Below are positions 34,117 to 46,790 of a stretch of DNA of 64,000 bases, one piece after another. Every line of letters starts with the position of its first letter. The stretch's first letter is position 1. A program made the position numbers and the translations under genes. Origin of the DNA: Viscum album (taxonomy: Eukaryota > Streptophyta > Magnoliopsida > Santalales > Viscaceae); NCBI GenBank assembly GCA_963277665.1, contig OY728159.1, positions 1,024,257,343 to 1,024,321,342 of the forward strand. Reading direction: 5' to 3'. The notes below the pieces were generated by a model. That model did no database searches, was not told the origin of the DNA, and saw nothing but the letters and a program-made list of their open reading frames with translations.

Positions 34117-37100
34117 TTCATGGGACCTTACTTCTGTGGGGATTATGGGCAGTATATCTCAACACATCCTTTTTAGGGAATTACTGCCCACTTTCAGTCT
34201 CACTTATAAATTTAAAACAATTTTTTAACCCTTTCATATCTAAATATATGTCTAGTCACCATTTACATTTTAAATCATTCATTTCCACATACATATAATA
34301 ACATCTTGATGTTTTAAAGGTTCTTCATTATTTCATTTATTATTTTGTGATGTTGTTTTTATGAAATGTATTGGGTTCTCTAGAATATTTCATTATCCAT
34401 GGAGACAAAAATTATCTTTATATTTGGATCAGGCCCTTAATTGGCTTCCATTGTAACCTTATGAAAGGAATTAGAACTCACATAGTTTTGGGGCACTTAA
34501 TAAGATATAACATACCATTTAAGATTTTGATACAAGGACCAATCCATGAAATTTAACTTCATGTATGGATAATATCAATAAAAAGGATCCTATAAAATTT
34601 TCATTTAATTATTACACATTATTGTCCCCTTATATTTAATCCCATAGGGAATATGGACTTCTAGGATTTTGTTTATCTTATATGTATTATGCCCTTATGA
34701 ACATAGATCTCATCATGAATATATTCCAATGAGTATGACATTAAAAGTACCTAGATAAAATGTTTCCTATTGGGTGGGGGAATCATCTTAAAGAAACTTT
34801 TTCCCAAATAATTTGGTAATGGATTGATAATGTTAGGTTTGAACTTCAAGGATGTACCCTACATATCCCGTCAAGACATGAATCAAATATAATCTAATTT
34901 AAATTTATTTTCTCTTATAGCTATGAAGTTGGAACAAATAATTTATATTAATTTTACTAATGACATGAAAATAAATAATCTATAAGACTATGTTAGTCGT
35001 GCTTAGTGTGAGTAAGAGAAGATAATAGAAGATATATCGTATCAAACAATCACATATGAATGGGACATGGACTAGAATAGGAAGCCCAAGGGTTGAACTT
35101 TATTCCTCCCCTACTGGTAAATGGTATAGGTTATATAGAATCAATAAAGGTAATAAGATCCTTAAATTAAGTCTAGGTCTTTACTCCAAGAGGCATTCCC
35201 ATGAAAATTTAATTCTAGACTGCTAATGCATGAGGATGAGGCTATAACAGGGTAGTCTGGAATAAATAATTCTGGATTACTGTAGAATTAATTCCCATTT
35301 TTATCTTCTTTACTATTACTAAACTCATAATTTGGAATGAGATATACATTTATAAGAAAAAACATAATGGAAAATAACAAATTTTATTCACATTTTAGGT
35401 TGAATTCATAAGACAAATAAAAATGTATATTGTGAGAATATTCCAATTACTACCTCTGAGGTTGGAATCCTTATTAACAAGGTAATTAATCATCATGGAA
35501 ATCTTAAAGACCCTAACTTCGTGGGAGGTTAAATGGGTGGATTTCATTTTCCAATTGAATTCAACATTGAATTCTATAGGATCTTTTCTCTAACCCATAC
35601 CTCAACCATGTAATTCTCATGGTTTTCAGGATGGTATTAATGAGAACATTGTCAAATAAGTGTCTTTAGTAAAGTATTACTATAACATTTAAGAAAGAAA
35701 GGTCCTGAATTTGGTGCTTGAGGTTGGGTCTACCAGGAAGTATAAATATGGATTCAATGGATTCCTGAAAAATTATACTAGGATGAAATAATGAGGTATT
35801 TTCCCAAGTGAATGTTTGGAAATGTTAACAGGATATAACCTAATTGATACATGGGTAAAATTTTAGGAACATCACCCATATTGTACTTGGGATAACTAGA
35901 GAGTAGTTTTTTCAAGAGATGCTTGGGTTATATGATGAAAGATTCACCTATATTAGATTTTTTCATAGTAATTATTCATAAAAAATATTTGGGAAATCTG
36001 TCACCCAAATAATAATTGGTATCCTTTGATGATTTTAGAATAAATTTGTGCAGGTTTCAGGTTTTTTAAGAACACTTCAACTTAGTATTAATATAAATTG
36101 ATTAAGTGGTTCATAATAATGGTCTTGTTGTTTTGAGACCTCTGGGAACCCAAGAACTAATTCTTTTATTAATTCCCTCTTATTTTAGAGCATTAAAATA
36201 TACCTTTAGGGTTTATAGGCTTTGGAAAGTAAGTTGGGAAAGAAGAGATTCAGTTTTCCTCTCCTACTTCCCAAATGTGAAATTACTGATTCCAATGGTA
36301 TTATTTATAAGTAAATTTGTGACCTTTGGAATGGATGGAGACTCAAGCATAATATATTCAAATTTTTAACGTTCGTGAGTTTTCGGTTTTCACATGTGAG
36401 CAAAAAATCTGAGACTTGCATGATATTATTTCCATGATAGTACCACATGAATGGTTAATATGGAAGAATATAAAGTGTATTAAGGGGATTTTAGCCACAT
36501 TCCATTTTCCATTTTCCATCATTAATTTTTGGTAGTTTTCATTCAATATAATTTCATTTTAGTAAAGGGAACACAAATTCCCCTCCCTCCTATCGTTATA
36601 TCTAATTATAATTTGGATGATTTAATCCTAATTTAGGTGTAACATTCACATGATATAATCTTCGAAGGTGGAAAATTATTTTCTATGATATTTTCTTCTC
36701 TAATGTTTTTAAACTTCACTGGAATATAGTGAATCAGGTTCTCATATATTTTTTTTACAAATACAAACACCAATGGGATTAATGTAACATGATACAGAGA
36801 TATGAGTGGAGGAAAATTTAAAATTGTTTTAATTTAATAACTTTTGTAACATGACTTATGTAAATAGAATTTCACAATATTTATTGTGTGAGGCACTTGG
36901 GAGAGGTTACATTGCATGAGGAACATGGGAAAGAATACTTCATAGATACCTTAGGTGAGGGAATTTTTTTACTTTTATATATTTCATCCCATGTTTGAAT
37001 AAACCACTTGTATGAGAATGATTTTAGACTCAGCCAATATTCCCCCCATGGTTTGGAGATCCAATCTTCCTATTAGATAGAATAATCTTTATTTATTTGA

Positions 37101-40100
37101 ATGGTTGGATATTATTAAAAAAAAATATGTCTCTCAATAGAATTATCATATCTAAATAAATGGATCTCATTTAATATGATCTGATCTCCAATCACATCGG
37201 GGAGATACTAGACATCATTTGGGTGGCATAATACCACTCATGTAATGGTTCCCCACTGTCTCTTAGAAAAAATATAAAAAATTACAACTTATAATATCAT
37301 GTTAATTTTTCAATATTGACATGGGGTTATAACAAACATCTGATTTCCAAGGATGAATAAATATATGAAATTATCTTGGTTTAGTGAATATAAAAACCAT
37401 ACATATCCAATATCTCTACAGAGGATCTTATAACAATGAATTATTGAAGAAGATTTCATTCCTTTTTTACAATAGAATGATCTCTTCATATCTATGAACT
37501 CATATTTTTTTAAATAAACTCAAATAGTTTCTTGTTTATTATCCACCCCTCAAGTAGTGATCAATCAAGAAGATGGAATGAATATCTGGACATTTATTCT
37601 AGAGGATAGTTAATCTAGAAAAGAAATTGTCTTACATGGTCTATAGTATGTGTACTTATTCTATAGTAAATATTAATGTTGTCACCATCTAGGAATTAAT
37701 CTAGGTTTTTCTAATATATATTTAGAGAACCCTATATTTGCTCCCAGAATTTTTAATCTAATGGATCACTTAGACCATCACTTTCCATCTAACACATTGG
37801 GATGTAGGCATCGATTTTTTTTGTCAATAATGTTTTGGGGGAACCCTTCCTTAATTCCATTTATGATTATTTCACACCATTAATGTCAATATGGAATGAA
37901 ATTAAATGGATTCCTTCTTTAGCCTATGATTTATTAAAAATAACTTATAAGGTTTCAAGGAATTTCCCTTTCTTAAGAGATTATCTTCATTTAGAGGTAT
38001 GGATGAATGGTTTCCCAATGCCTCTGGGGAAGGGACCAATATAAAGGTGTCTATTAGGAGTCCAGTGATAGAAAATCATGAATTCATGGGGAATAATTGC
38101 ATTATATTAGTTCAAGGTCAATATAATATGTGGGTTTAAAAAATTATATTGACATCCCTATAAAGGCTCATTTTATTATTTTTTTAAAAATGTTTTTGAT
38201 CACCTATTTACTTCCAATTCTTTACTGTAATGGTTACTTGATGATGAAAATAGTTGTCGTGGTGTAAAAGATATCACATTGGTGTCATATTTAATTGGAA
38301 ACCCATATCATAAAAAATATCCAGTAGTAGATAAAGCCTATTTATATAGGAAAGTCTCATTTATACTTTTGAAGTCCATTATATGTGTTTTGGGGATAGA
38401 TAACTATACATTTCATCTCATATATGGTGACTATTGAAGTCGGTATTCCAAGATGTTGATTTTTCCCTTAATTCTTACCGTTTATGGGATCAGAAACCTT
38501 TCGTTAAAGTATCGGTCAACTCCAAGGATTTAATTTTTGTATATAGATTTATAAATCTTTATTCATAGTGACTTTACTAGATAAATTATTATTGACAATA
38601 GACTAAATGATTATCAATTGGAGTCCAAAAATATAGACATAAGGGATTTCATGTTGGAAGCACTAAAAGACAATGAGATTATTTGTTTCTCCTATGTGCC
38701 TCATTGATTTTCAAATCTATTTACATACCTAAAACATCCAACCATGTTACCTATCATGAACATTCAATCATAGAAAAATATAATGGTGGTTGGGATGTTA
38801 TGGTTGATCATGGCCTAGAAAGTATCATAGGTGGTGATTAAGTTCCCTCCTCGAGGTGCATACATCAGGTTAACTCATTGATATACCAATTTTTCGATTT
38901 CAAAATTTCTAGAAGGTTTTTTAAAGAATATTATGCTTTATTTTGTCATTTATATAAATAATTTACAAGGAATGCATGGAAATACTGTCTGTTTAGTGGT
39001 TAAAAATAATGAACTCCAAACTATCCAAAACAAACACGATTATAGTATATATAAAGATATAGTAGAAAATACATTTATAGATTGAATCGTTACTATGATG
39101 ATTTCATTTTAACCATTAGGATGAAACTTTGGATCTAGTGGATCATGCTTATAAGGTAGAACAACCTTAAATTTTTTTGAGTTCCTAGGATACCAAGTCC
39201 TTCTTAGAACTATTTTAGACGTCATCAAACTATGTATGGCCTAGGTTGGTCCATTTTTCGTAGAACATAAATTATGACAATTTGTACATAGAAGAGTTTA
39301 TTAAAGAGGGAATACATATTCCTTAATATAAATATATAATGGAACCATAAACTTTTACTATTATTTAAATAGTTAAAAGGTGGAAAATATATTTTAAAGA
39401 GTGGGAGACTATTATTTAAATTAATTAAATATAAATATATGTAGCATGATTGGTGACTAAAATAATGGATTCGGGTCACACCAAAGGTGTTATTTATCAA
39501 ACCACTAGGGAATGGGTTTAATGTTCTAATCACAATGATTAATTCCTATTAATGGACTCAACATTTTTTAATGGGGAATTTGTACTATGAAAACATGTAA
39601 CTATGATTTGCGGATGGTGGAGAAGGAATCTCCATATATAGAATCACCATGATACATTGTTATTAGAAACCCCATCACGATTATGGAATAATATCATCCA
39701 TATGCATGGGATGTATACCTAGGACAATGGCTTGCGAAAGAATAAATTAATTTAGCACATTATAACCCACCACCTAAAATAAAAATATTTTATAATATTA
39801 GTTCTAGTATCACATAATTTTATACAAAACATTGTTGGAATGAAAAATCATTTTCTAGAAATTTCTTTTGTCATTATTAGTTTTTACAAAAATAATAATC
39901 TCTTGGTCTATCCAACATGTCCGTCTGAACATACATATTTATTTTAGATCATGATTTCCTTTTCTACATTAAGATATTTAGTGTGGATGCTTTAGAATTT
40001 AGGCAAATTTCCTAGATGAAGAGAAGACCCTTATTAGAGAAACTCCGCCTTCATGGGCAGACACATTGAGGGACATTACCCCATATGTTTCTATTACCTA

Positions 40101-43100
40101 CTTAGGGGAAGTGAATCATGGTAATGATGACTTTAAAAAATCTAATATTATGTAGTTATTTATCACTTTTTATGTGTTATATTTCCACATTCATAACATA
40201 AATTAGAGGATATTCTGAAAATAACTATCAGTTTTCCAAGTTCAAGAGGAGAATATATAGAGATTTGGTTATCTGATATAGGTAACAAATTTTATCCTGA
40301 TTCAATGGAGAACATGGATAAAATAACAATTAATCTTAAGGAAATTACTCTCCAGATCATCATTTTTCAAGGGAAAAACAATTGATTTTTTATAAAAGTG
40401 TATGAAGGTACACTTATCATAAATCAATTTTTTAATAGACACTAAGAAATCAACCCTCAAAAAATATGACCCTCTTTCCATTTAAAAGGACACCTACAAG
40501 GACTAGAGGTGGGACTATAGTAGGTTAATTAATGACTTTGGGTCATTACCCTTGTCTCCAAAATGTCTCTAATAATGAATACGTGATGTGAATTGATTCA
40601 TCATTTGAATATGTAATGGAAACGTTATAAATTCTCATATTGATCTATATCTGAGTCTCATTAATGTATTTTTGGTATATTGATAAGTAATTTAGAGGAT
40701 AAAAGTATTTTTTTCTTGATAACATCTTTATTCCAATAGTGTTTATCATAACTCTTAACACATGAATGTTTTTATATTGAGAATCATTTCAATAAAATAT
40801 ATCAACATGGAGTAGAGGTTTCTCATGTTCATGTTCTAGAAGAATCAATAGCTCAATAACTAGAAAATAAATATTCCGAAGGAACATTTGACATGGTCCT
40901 TGGTAATACTCATGAAATTGTCCCCTTTAAAAGGTATCTACCCCAAAATTATATGAAGCATGGGATGTTGGGGTAGACTTGTACCCACTATATGATCAAT
41001 CTATGGGTTAATACTTCTATATGTTATATTATCTTTTCTATGGAATTGCATTTAAATGTTTAGGACATTCGTTTGACCTTCAGTGACATCAGCTTCAACA
41101 ATTGGTTAAGAAAGTTAAATTTCTACTCCTATTCAGCCAATGATGTAATGTATGAATAATATCACACTAAGGGAACTATAAGAATATATTTGCATAATTT
41201 ATCAATTATATGTTATGTTTCTCCCCATGATAGTTTTTCTAAATGGAACATAGATTCTTTATAAACTTTTCTGGTATCTCACTGATATATTTAGAAATAT
41301 ATATCGAATCTAGATTCAAGGATACAGATTGAATTCATGACCTCACAAATATATTGAATCTATTGAATTTTTACTATGTTGGGTTCCATTTGGTTCATCT
41401 ATTTTGAGATAAATTATATAATAAAGGAGATAATTTTATGATAGGAATAATAGAAAATGTCATAAATTTTCTTCCTTATAGTGATATTTCTTAACAAATC
41501 TAATCGACTCGGAGTTGAATTGTATTTGTAAAACATAATCATGGTAATATGATATAAGTATGTCTATGTAGAACTGATGATAAGGCCCTTTAATTGATAG
41601 GTCTCCATCAATACATGGATTCTTCCAAGGGGGAGATTTTATAGATTCACTGTTCAGTAAAGGATATTCTTGTTCAGGGAAATGATGTTTTTGTCCTTAT
41701 AAAAGAATATATCATTATTTCTATAGAGGATTATGTCATATTGTTTTTTGGGAATCAAAAAACTATAGATAAGTATTGGGAATCAGACCAGTGGCATAAA
41801 TACTATTTTTATAGAATATTTTAATTCTTAAATATAGAGAAGAGATACTCTGATTATGGATGCTCCCATCATTTTTTATATATAAATGGAAAGATAATAT
41901 TGGTTATTGTTTTCCTCCATTATTACACTACCTTTTAGCATAACTCAGATTAAAATTCATTTAGTCATATTTTTCAATCATGCACATGGATTAGGGATGG
42001 ATATACTCATAAGTACCAACACCATAAAACTATATTTAAAAATTTTTAAGGAAATATTTGGTATCATGAATTTGTTAAAAACTGAAATATATGAATTAAA
42101 ATCGCAATAATGAATGAATGAAATGATATAACATTTTCTTCATCGACGGTCAAAGAGGGAATAGACTTACTATTAGATGAGATTCATGGTGTGCCTTCCA
42201 AGATATGTTTCGTTGGTTTCTTTGGACAAACGTTTCACAATATATAACAGGTAGAACACATAATAAGTGATAAATTAATTTTACTAAGGTATCATGTTAT
42301 CGGTTCTCAACCAGAAAAGTTTTGAACGTTTTTATTCATTTTCTATTTCTTATGTTTTACCTAATATATGTGGGGTGAATTCCTAGTGAATAATGACTCA
42401 ACTTTTACACTTGGTTCCCTTTTTAGGTTTTTGACATGGTGAATACTACATCCCCTCCCATTGGTATTTTAGGGTCTTGTACAACAAATCATCAAACTAA
42501 TATTTATGTTCAATGTGAATTGGCCTTAAAATTAGATATTATATAGTTAAAAAATTGATAAAATAAAATGTGAAAGTTTATTTCAAGACCAATATATAAA
42601 AATCAGAATGAAATTAGGCATTCAGTTTAATGAAATAAATCATGGAACAATATTTTATTGATGTTTTTTGTTTAAAAACATCGACCAATTTTCGTGGTCC
42701 TGAGTGTGAGTTTAATATGAAAATATTGTATACTGTTTGAATGAAATTTACATCGATATTTATATTAGGGAATTTTTAAATCCTAACCCATGAATTTCTG
42801 CATTATTTTGAAACCAAGACTAGGGATAATATAATAATAATTACCAATAGATTGAACCTAATATCATGTACAGTCAATAGGGATAGGTGGTAGTTGGTTG
42901 GATGTTTCCACACTATTCCCATACCTATTAATTTTTTTATATAGAAAACCACATCAACCGATCAACTCGGGGTTTATCTGGTGTTGAATTAGACATCATA
43001 CATATGATGTTGGTAGAAATTAGAATTCACCCCCCAATGTGATTATATCACTATAAATAGGGCATATAGTATAGATTGGAATATTTAATTTCAAAACAAT

Positions 43101-43392
43101 ACCATAAAGTGTTTGAATATAGTTTATGGTAATAGTTCATATAATTTTAAAATGGAAATAATAACCCAAATGGGGCCAATCAAGAAATTATTATCCACTG
43201 TCTATTGTCTTTGGGGGGAGACATTTTAATTCATAAACATGGGGATATTGAATCTGAGTTGATTTCATGATACAAGTATGTTAATAATGAATGTTTACTA
43301 TATTCCAAATGAGTCTTCCATTGAAACAAGTTCATGGAATATGGAGATAAAAATTCTCTTAAGGATGAATATGCCTTTGGTTAAAGAGAAAT

Positions 43393-43469
43393 ATCAGTGC
43401 CACATATGAACATCAATATTAGGGGCATAGTTTGCATAATTAAAATAGAGTTTTCCTTCAGAGTCTGAT
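43393..43469 (+). repeat. Degenerate direct repeat, copy 1
   Basis: A 77-bp block that aligns without gaps to 44139-44215, from ATCAGTGCCACATAT to CTTCAGAGTCTGAT. Weaker similarity continues downstream (CATGATGT words near 43522 and 44309). The spacing is 746 bp. Confidence 0.6.
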
Positions 43470-44138
43470 TCTCATGTAACCATTAACCAAGAGAGTTTTT
43501 CAATGATATATTTCTTCTAATACATGATGTCAGATTTATAGAAATAATATTTCCACAATGTATGATGGAAGCGTTTAGACAAGAATTGACCATGACTAGT
43601 TGACTATAATCTATTTATTAAGACCAAACTGCATAGGTCTATATTAAAAATATATATTTATTAATTTTAGACATAACTTTTGGGAATGGGATAAGGAACC
43701 AAATGGTCACTATGTATCTAATTAAAAACAGAATTAACAAAGATGTTTTTCAGATAAAATTCATTACAGATATTTGTCTCATAGGCAATGAGAGAAAATG
43801 CACATGAGGAATTCCACTAAAACTGTTGTAATGTAAGGAAGGATAGAACAATGGTTGGATATTTTTTAATGTTGAATAGATTTGGCCTATGGTTATGGGG
43901 AAAACTACCAAAATAGGGATAATTGGACAATGATGCATTAACATATATTTAATGTGACAAGAGAAATTGTAATTCCTAATATTGGTTCTCTCATAACATA
44001 AGTGGTAGAATTGGATACGTACGTAAGTCATAAAAGTGGAAAATGTTCAAAAATCAGGTTATATTATGATGTTTCAAAGCTTCATAGAAAAAAAGGACAT
44101 TCTATTATGGTAGAGGATTACAATTATTGATGAGCCAT

Positions 44139-44215
44139 ATCAGTAGCACATATATAGAGCTATATAATGAGAATACTATGAATAAACAAAATAGAAATTT
44201 TCTTCAGAGTCTGAT
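44139..44215 (+). repeat. Degenerate direct repeat, copy 2
   Basis: Second copy of the block at 43393. It starts ATCAGTAGCACATAT and ends CTTCAGAGTCTGAT. Possibly two units of a longer tandem duplication. Confidence 0.6.
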
Positions 44216-45309
44216 GCTATTATCACAAATATCAAAGTAATGCTTATGAGGGTATGAGTCCTTTAGTTAATAATGAGTGTTTTTTTGAATAAAATATGAT
44301 CTAAATTCATGATGTTTGTAATAAAACACATGATTTACATGGTTGGGTGATTGTGATTTCATTCAGATTCTAAGACCAGACGTCCAGTGGCTCATGAATG
44401 TGTTTACCAAGATAGTTATTTCTCATATAAATTTAATTGGTGAATTTTTATATTTTTTTTATTATGATTGGGTACATGACATGAATTCTATTCATCACTA
44501 TATATCTCATAATAATGAGAATCAAGATAAATATAGTTCTCTGAATGATATTCCCCTACTAAAAAATGTATTGTATGTAGGGGAGAATTTTTTTAATTCA
44601 ATACTAGGATTTGGTTAATGGATTCAAAAATCACTACATATCAGAAGATAATCAGAATCAATCAACATGTAGTTCAAAGGAAATACTATTCATAAATCTA
44701 TTTTTATAAAATGAAAGATAAACCCATGAAAGCCAAGTCACATTAAGCAGTTTAAGGTAATGAAGGGTCGAAAAAACATTCCCTAACTCTAGTATTGGAG
44801 TGGTTTTATTATGAAAATTATAATAATAAATTATAATATAAACTATTACATGATTTGGGATCATTTTTTGAATCAAAAAGATAATTTAGGGTTGTCTAAA
44901 TTTTATTAAACCACTATTTGATTATTTTTTCTGACATGAATGACAAGATATATTACATTATGGGGGATAATATTTCTGATAGTTTTAGGCCATTCATTTT
45001 AAATTAATGATTGAACATGCAATTAAACATCTTATGGTATGTTTTAATGGTTTTTCAATATTTTAGGGTAAAATATCATTGAATAATGATATGTGAGACT
45101 AATGAATAAGAAATAAAACCCTAACATGAATGATGGGACTCAGGTGTACCCAATGTTTGCATAAAAAATCATTGATATGAGAGAAGATTATGAAATCTAT
45201 TGAATTTAGGTAATGTGAATACCTCTGTATCCCAATAATAGGAATCAAGTAACATGTAGATCTAATATATGGTGTAGTATCAAACCAAAACAAGTATTGG
45301 AGGTGCTTT

Positions 45310-46790
45310 TGTAATGCCCCAACCCCAGTCACTGAGACTCGGTGCATTATAACATCACCTTGGCGTGATACAAGGAATCATGTCTAGAAAGACTGATCAG
45401 TTTAGTATCCCTAGAAATACTACATAAATTCATTAGTTTTACATTACATCATTAAATAAAAACATCGACAACCTTTTTCCACTTTGGAACACACGTATAT
45501 CCTTATCTTATCCCTACAGGTCAACCAAAAAACATTTCTTCACATATTAGGAAAAATAAAACATAGAAAGAGGTGAGCTCAGACCCTCAGTAAGGATAAA
45601 AATATAGTGGAAACTTTCATAAATAAGCATAAAAATTTAAGTCAATGTATAATACTAAAACAAAAGCCTTTTAAACTTAAAATTCTGTATAATATGGAAA
45701 TGATAAAATCAAACAATTCCATTTACTAATTCAAATGGATATTATACATGTCGAATAATCACATGGAAAATCAATAGCCACATTCATAATGATGGAACGC
45801 ATTATTCCAGACTTCATAACCACATTTTCAAGGCCATGTGCCAATACTAAAAATAAGATTTTTTCAAGGCCTTATGGCCAGACACTAGTTTGACTCATGA
45901 AACCTACTGATGCATCGAGGAGCTATAACGGGCTCCACCTGTCACTTACTAAGCCTAATGCATTCCTCGTATAAAAAGGTTTAAACATGACATAAACATT
46001 CATATTAATACTAGAATACTAATTGTCAATACATTGTCCATAAAACATAAATGGTGTAAAAATAACACATCCACTATCAAACATATCACAAAACCATCAA
46101 TACAATTTGGAATATTTTTATCATAAAAAATCAACATAAAATAGGTATAAAATCTATAAAATATTGTTTCCATAGATGAAATCAAAACATTTTTATAGAA
46201 ATATCTCATTCTATTTTAAAATCATTTAGAAGTCGTGTAATTATAAAAAAGATCATTTATTTTGAATACATTCTTATAAGATTTTAAGGTAATCATCAAT
46301 GATGTTATAATGGTGGAAAATTTCATCACCCACCATATAAGTTAATAAAACATTCTTACCTTAATTTTGTCGAAAAGGACATAAAGTACCTTGTTTGGAA
46401 AATGATGGAATGATTCCTTTCAAAACATATATGGTCAAATAAGGTTATAATTGTCTTCAACCCATTTTTTAGTAAATAGTAAATTTTTTCTGAAATACAT
46501 TTTTATGAAAACATGGATGTGGATGATATAGAGTTCCTTTTAGATACTTATGTAAAAACAAACTCAGATAATAAAGGGATTCTGAAATTAACCCTTACCG
46601 TGTAATTTTCCTTAGTCGATGGTATGTTAACCTCTTCTATCATAGTTAAAACATTATTATTAAATCTTTCAAGAACTATATACATAAATATTATATCATA
46701 TATGATCTTATAATATTGCTTTGTTAATAATATTTTTGTAGTATCATTGACTCAGGTGTTAACTAATTTGTTTTCCTTTATATGCTTGGT
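45310..46790 (-). repeat. Partial LTR related to the giant-LTR family
   Basis: The + strand starts TGTAATGCCCCAACCCCAG and follows the order of 23577-25200: GCATTATAACAT, GACTGATCAGTTTAG, GGTGAGCTCAGACCCTCAGTAAGG (split), a degraded minisatellite zone at about 45830-45955, TTACCGTGTAATTTTCCTTAGTCGATGG near 46600. No primer site lies below 45310, so it is a 3' or solo LTR, or a fragment. Homology fades after about 46790, where the giant LTR would go on for 3 kb. Confidence 0.7.

Larger units (their letters stand above)
34117..45309. other. 11-kb AT-rich region without identifiable genes
   Basis: Open frames are at most about 100 codons and none shows a known domain (longest at 39225-39533 minus, 43750-44031 minus, 44343-44618 plus, 36106-36369 plus). 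Codon content is Ile/Phe/Asn/Tyr-rich, as expected from composition. Base composition is less extreme than in 19184-23571, with many GGAATTC-, CATGG- and GGGAAT-like words, so it may be a decayed element body. A degenerate direct repeat lies at 43393/44139. Confidence 0.45.

Noticed and set aside
36106..36369. 87-codon frame in the unexplained block
   Set aside because: No domain, no codon bias, no neighbouring frame in a gene-like order; length expected by chance.
39225..39533. 102-codon minus-strand frame
   Set aside because: Ile/Tyr/Phe/Asn-rich as dictated by AT content; no recognisable motif.
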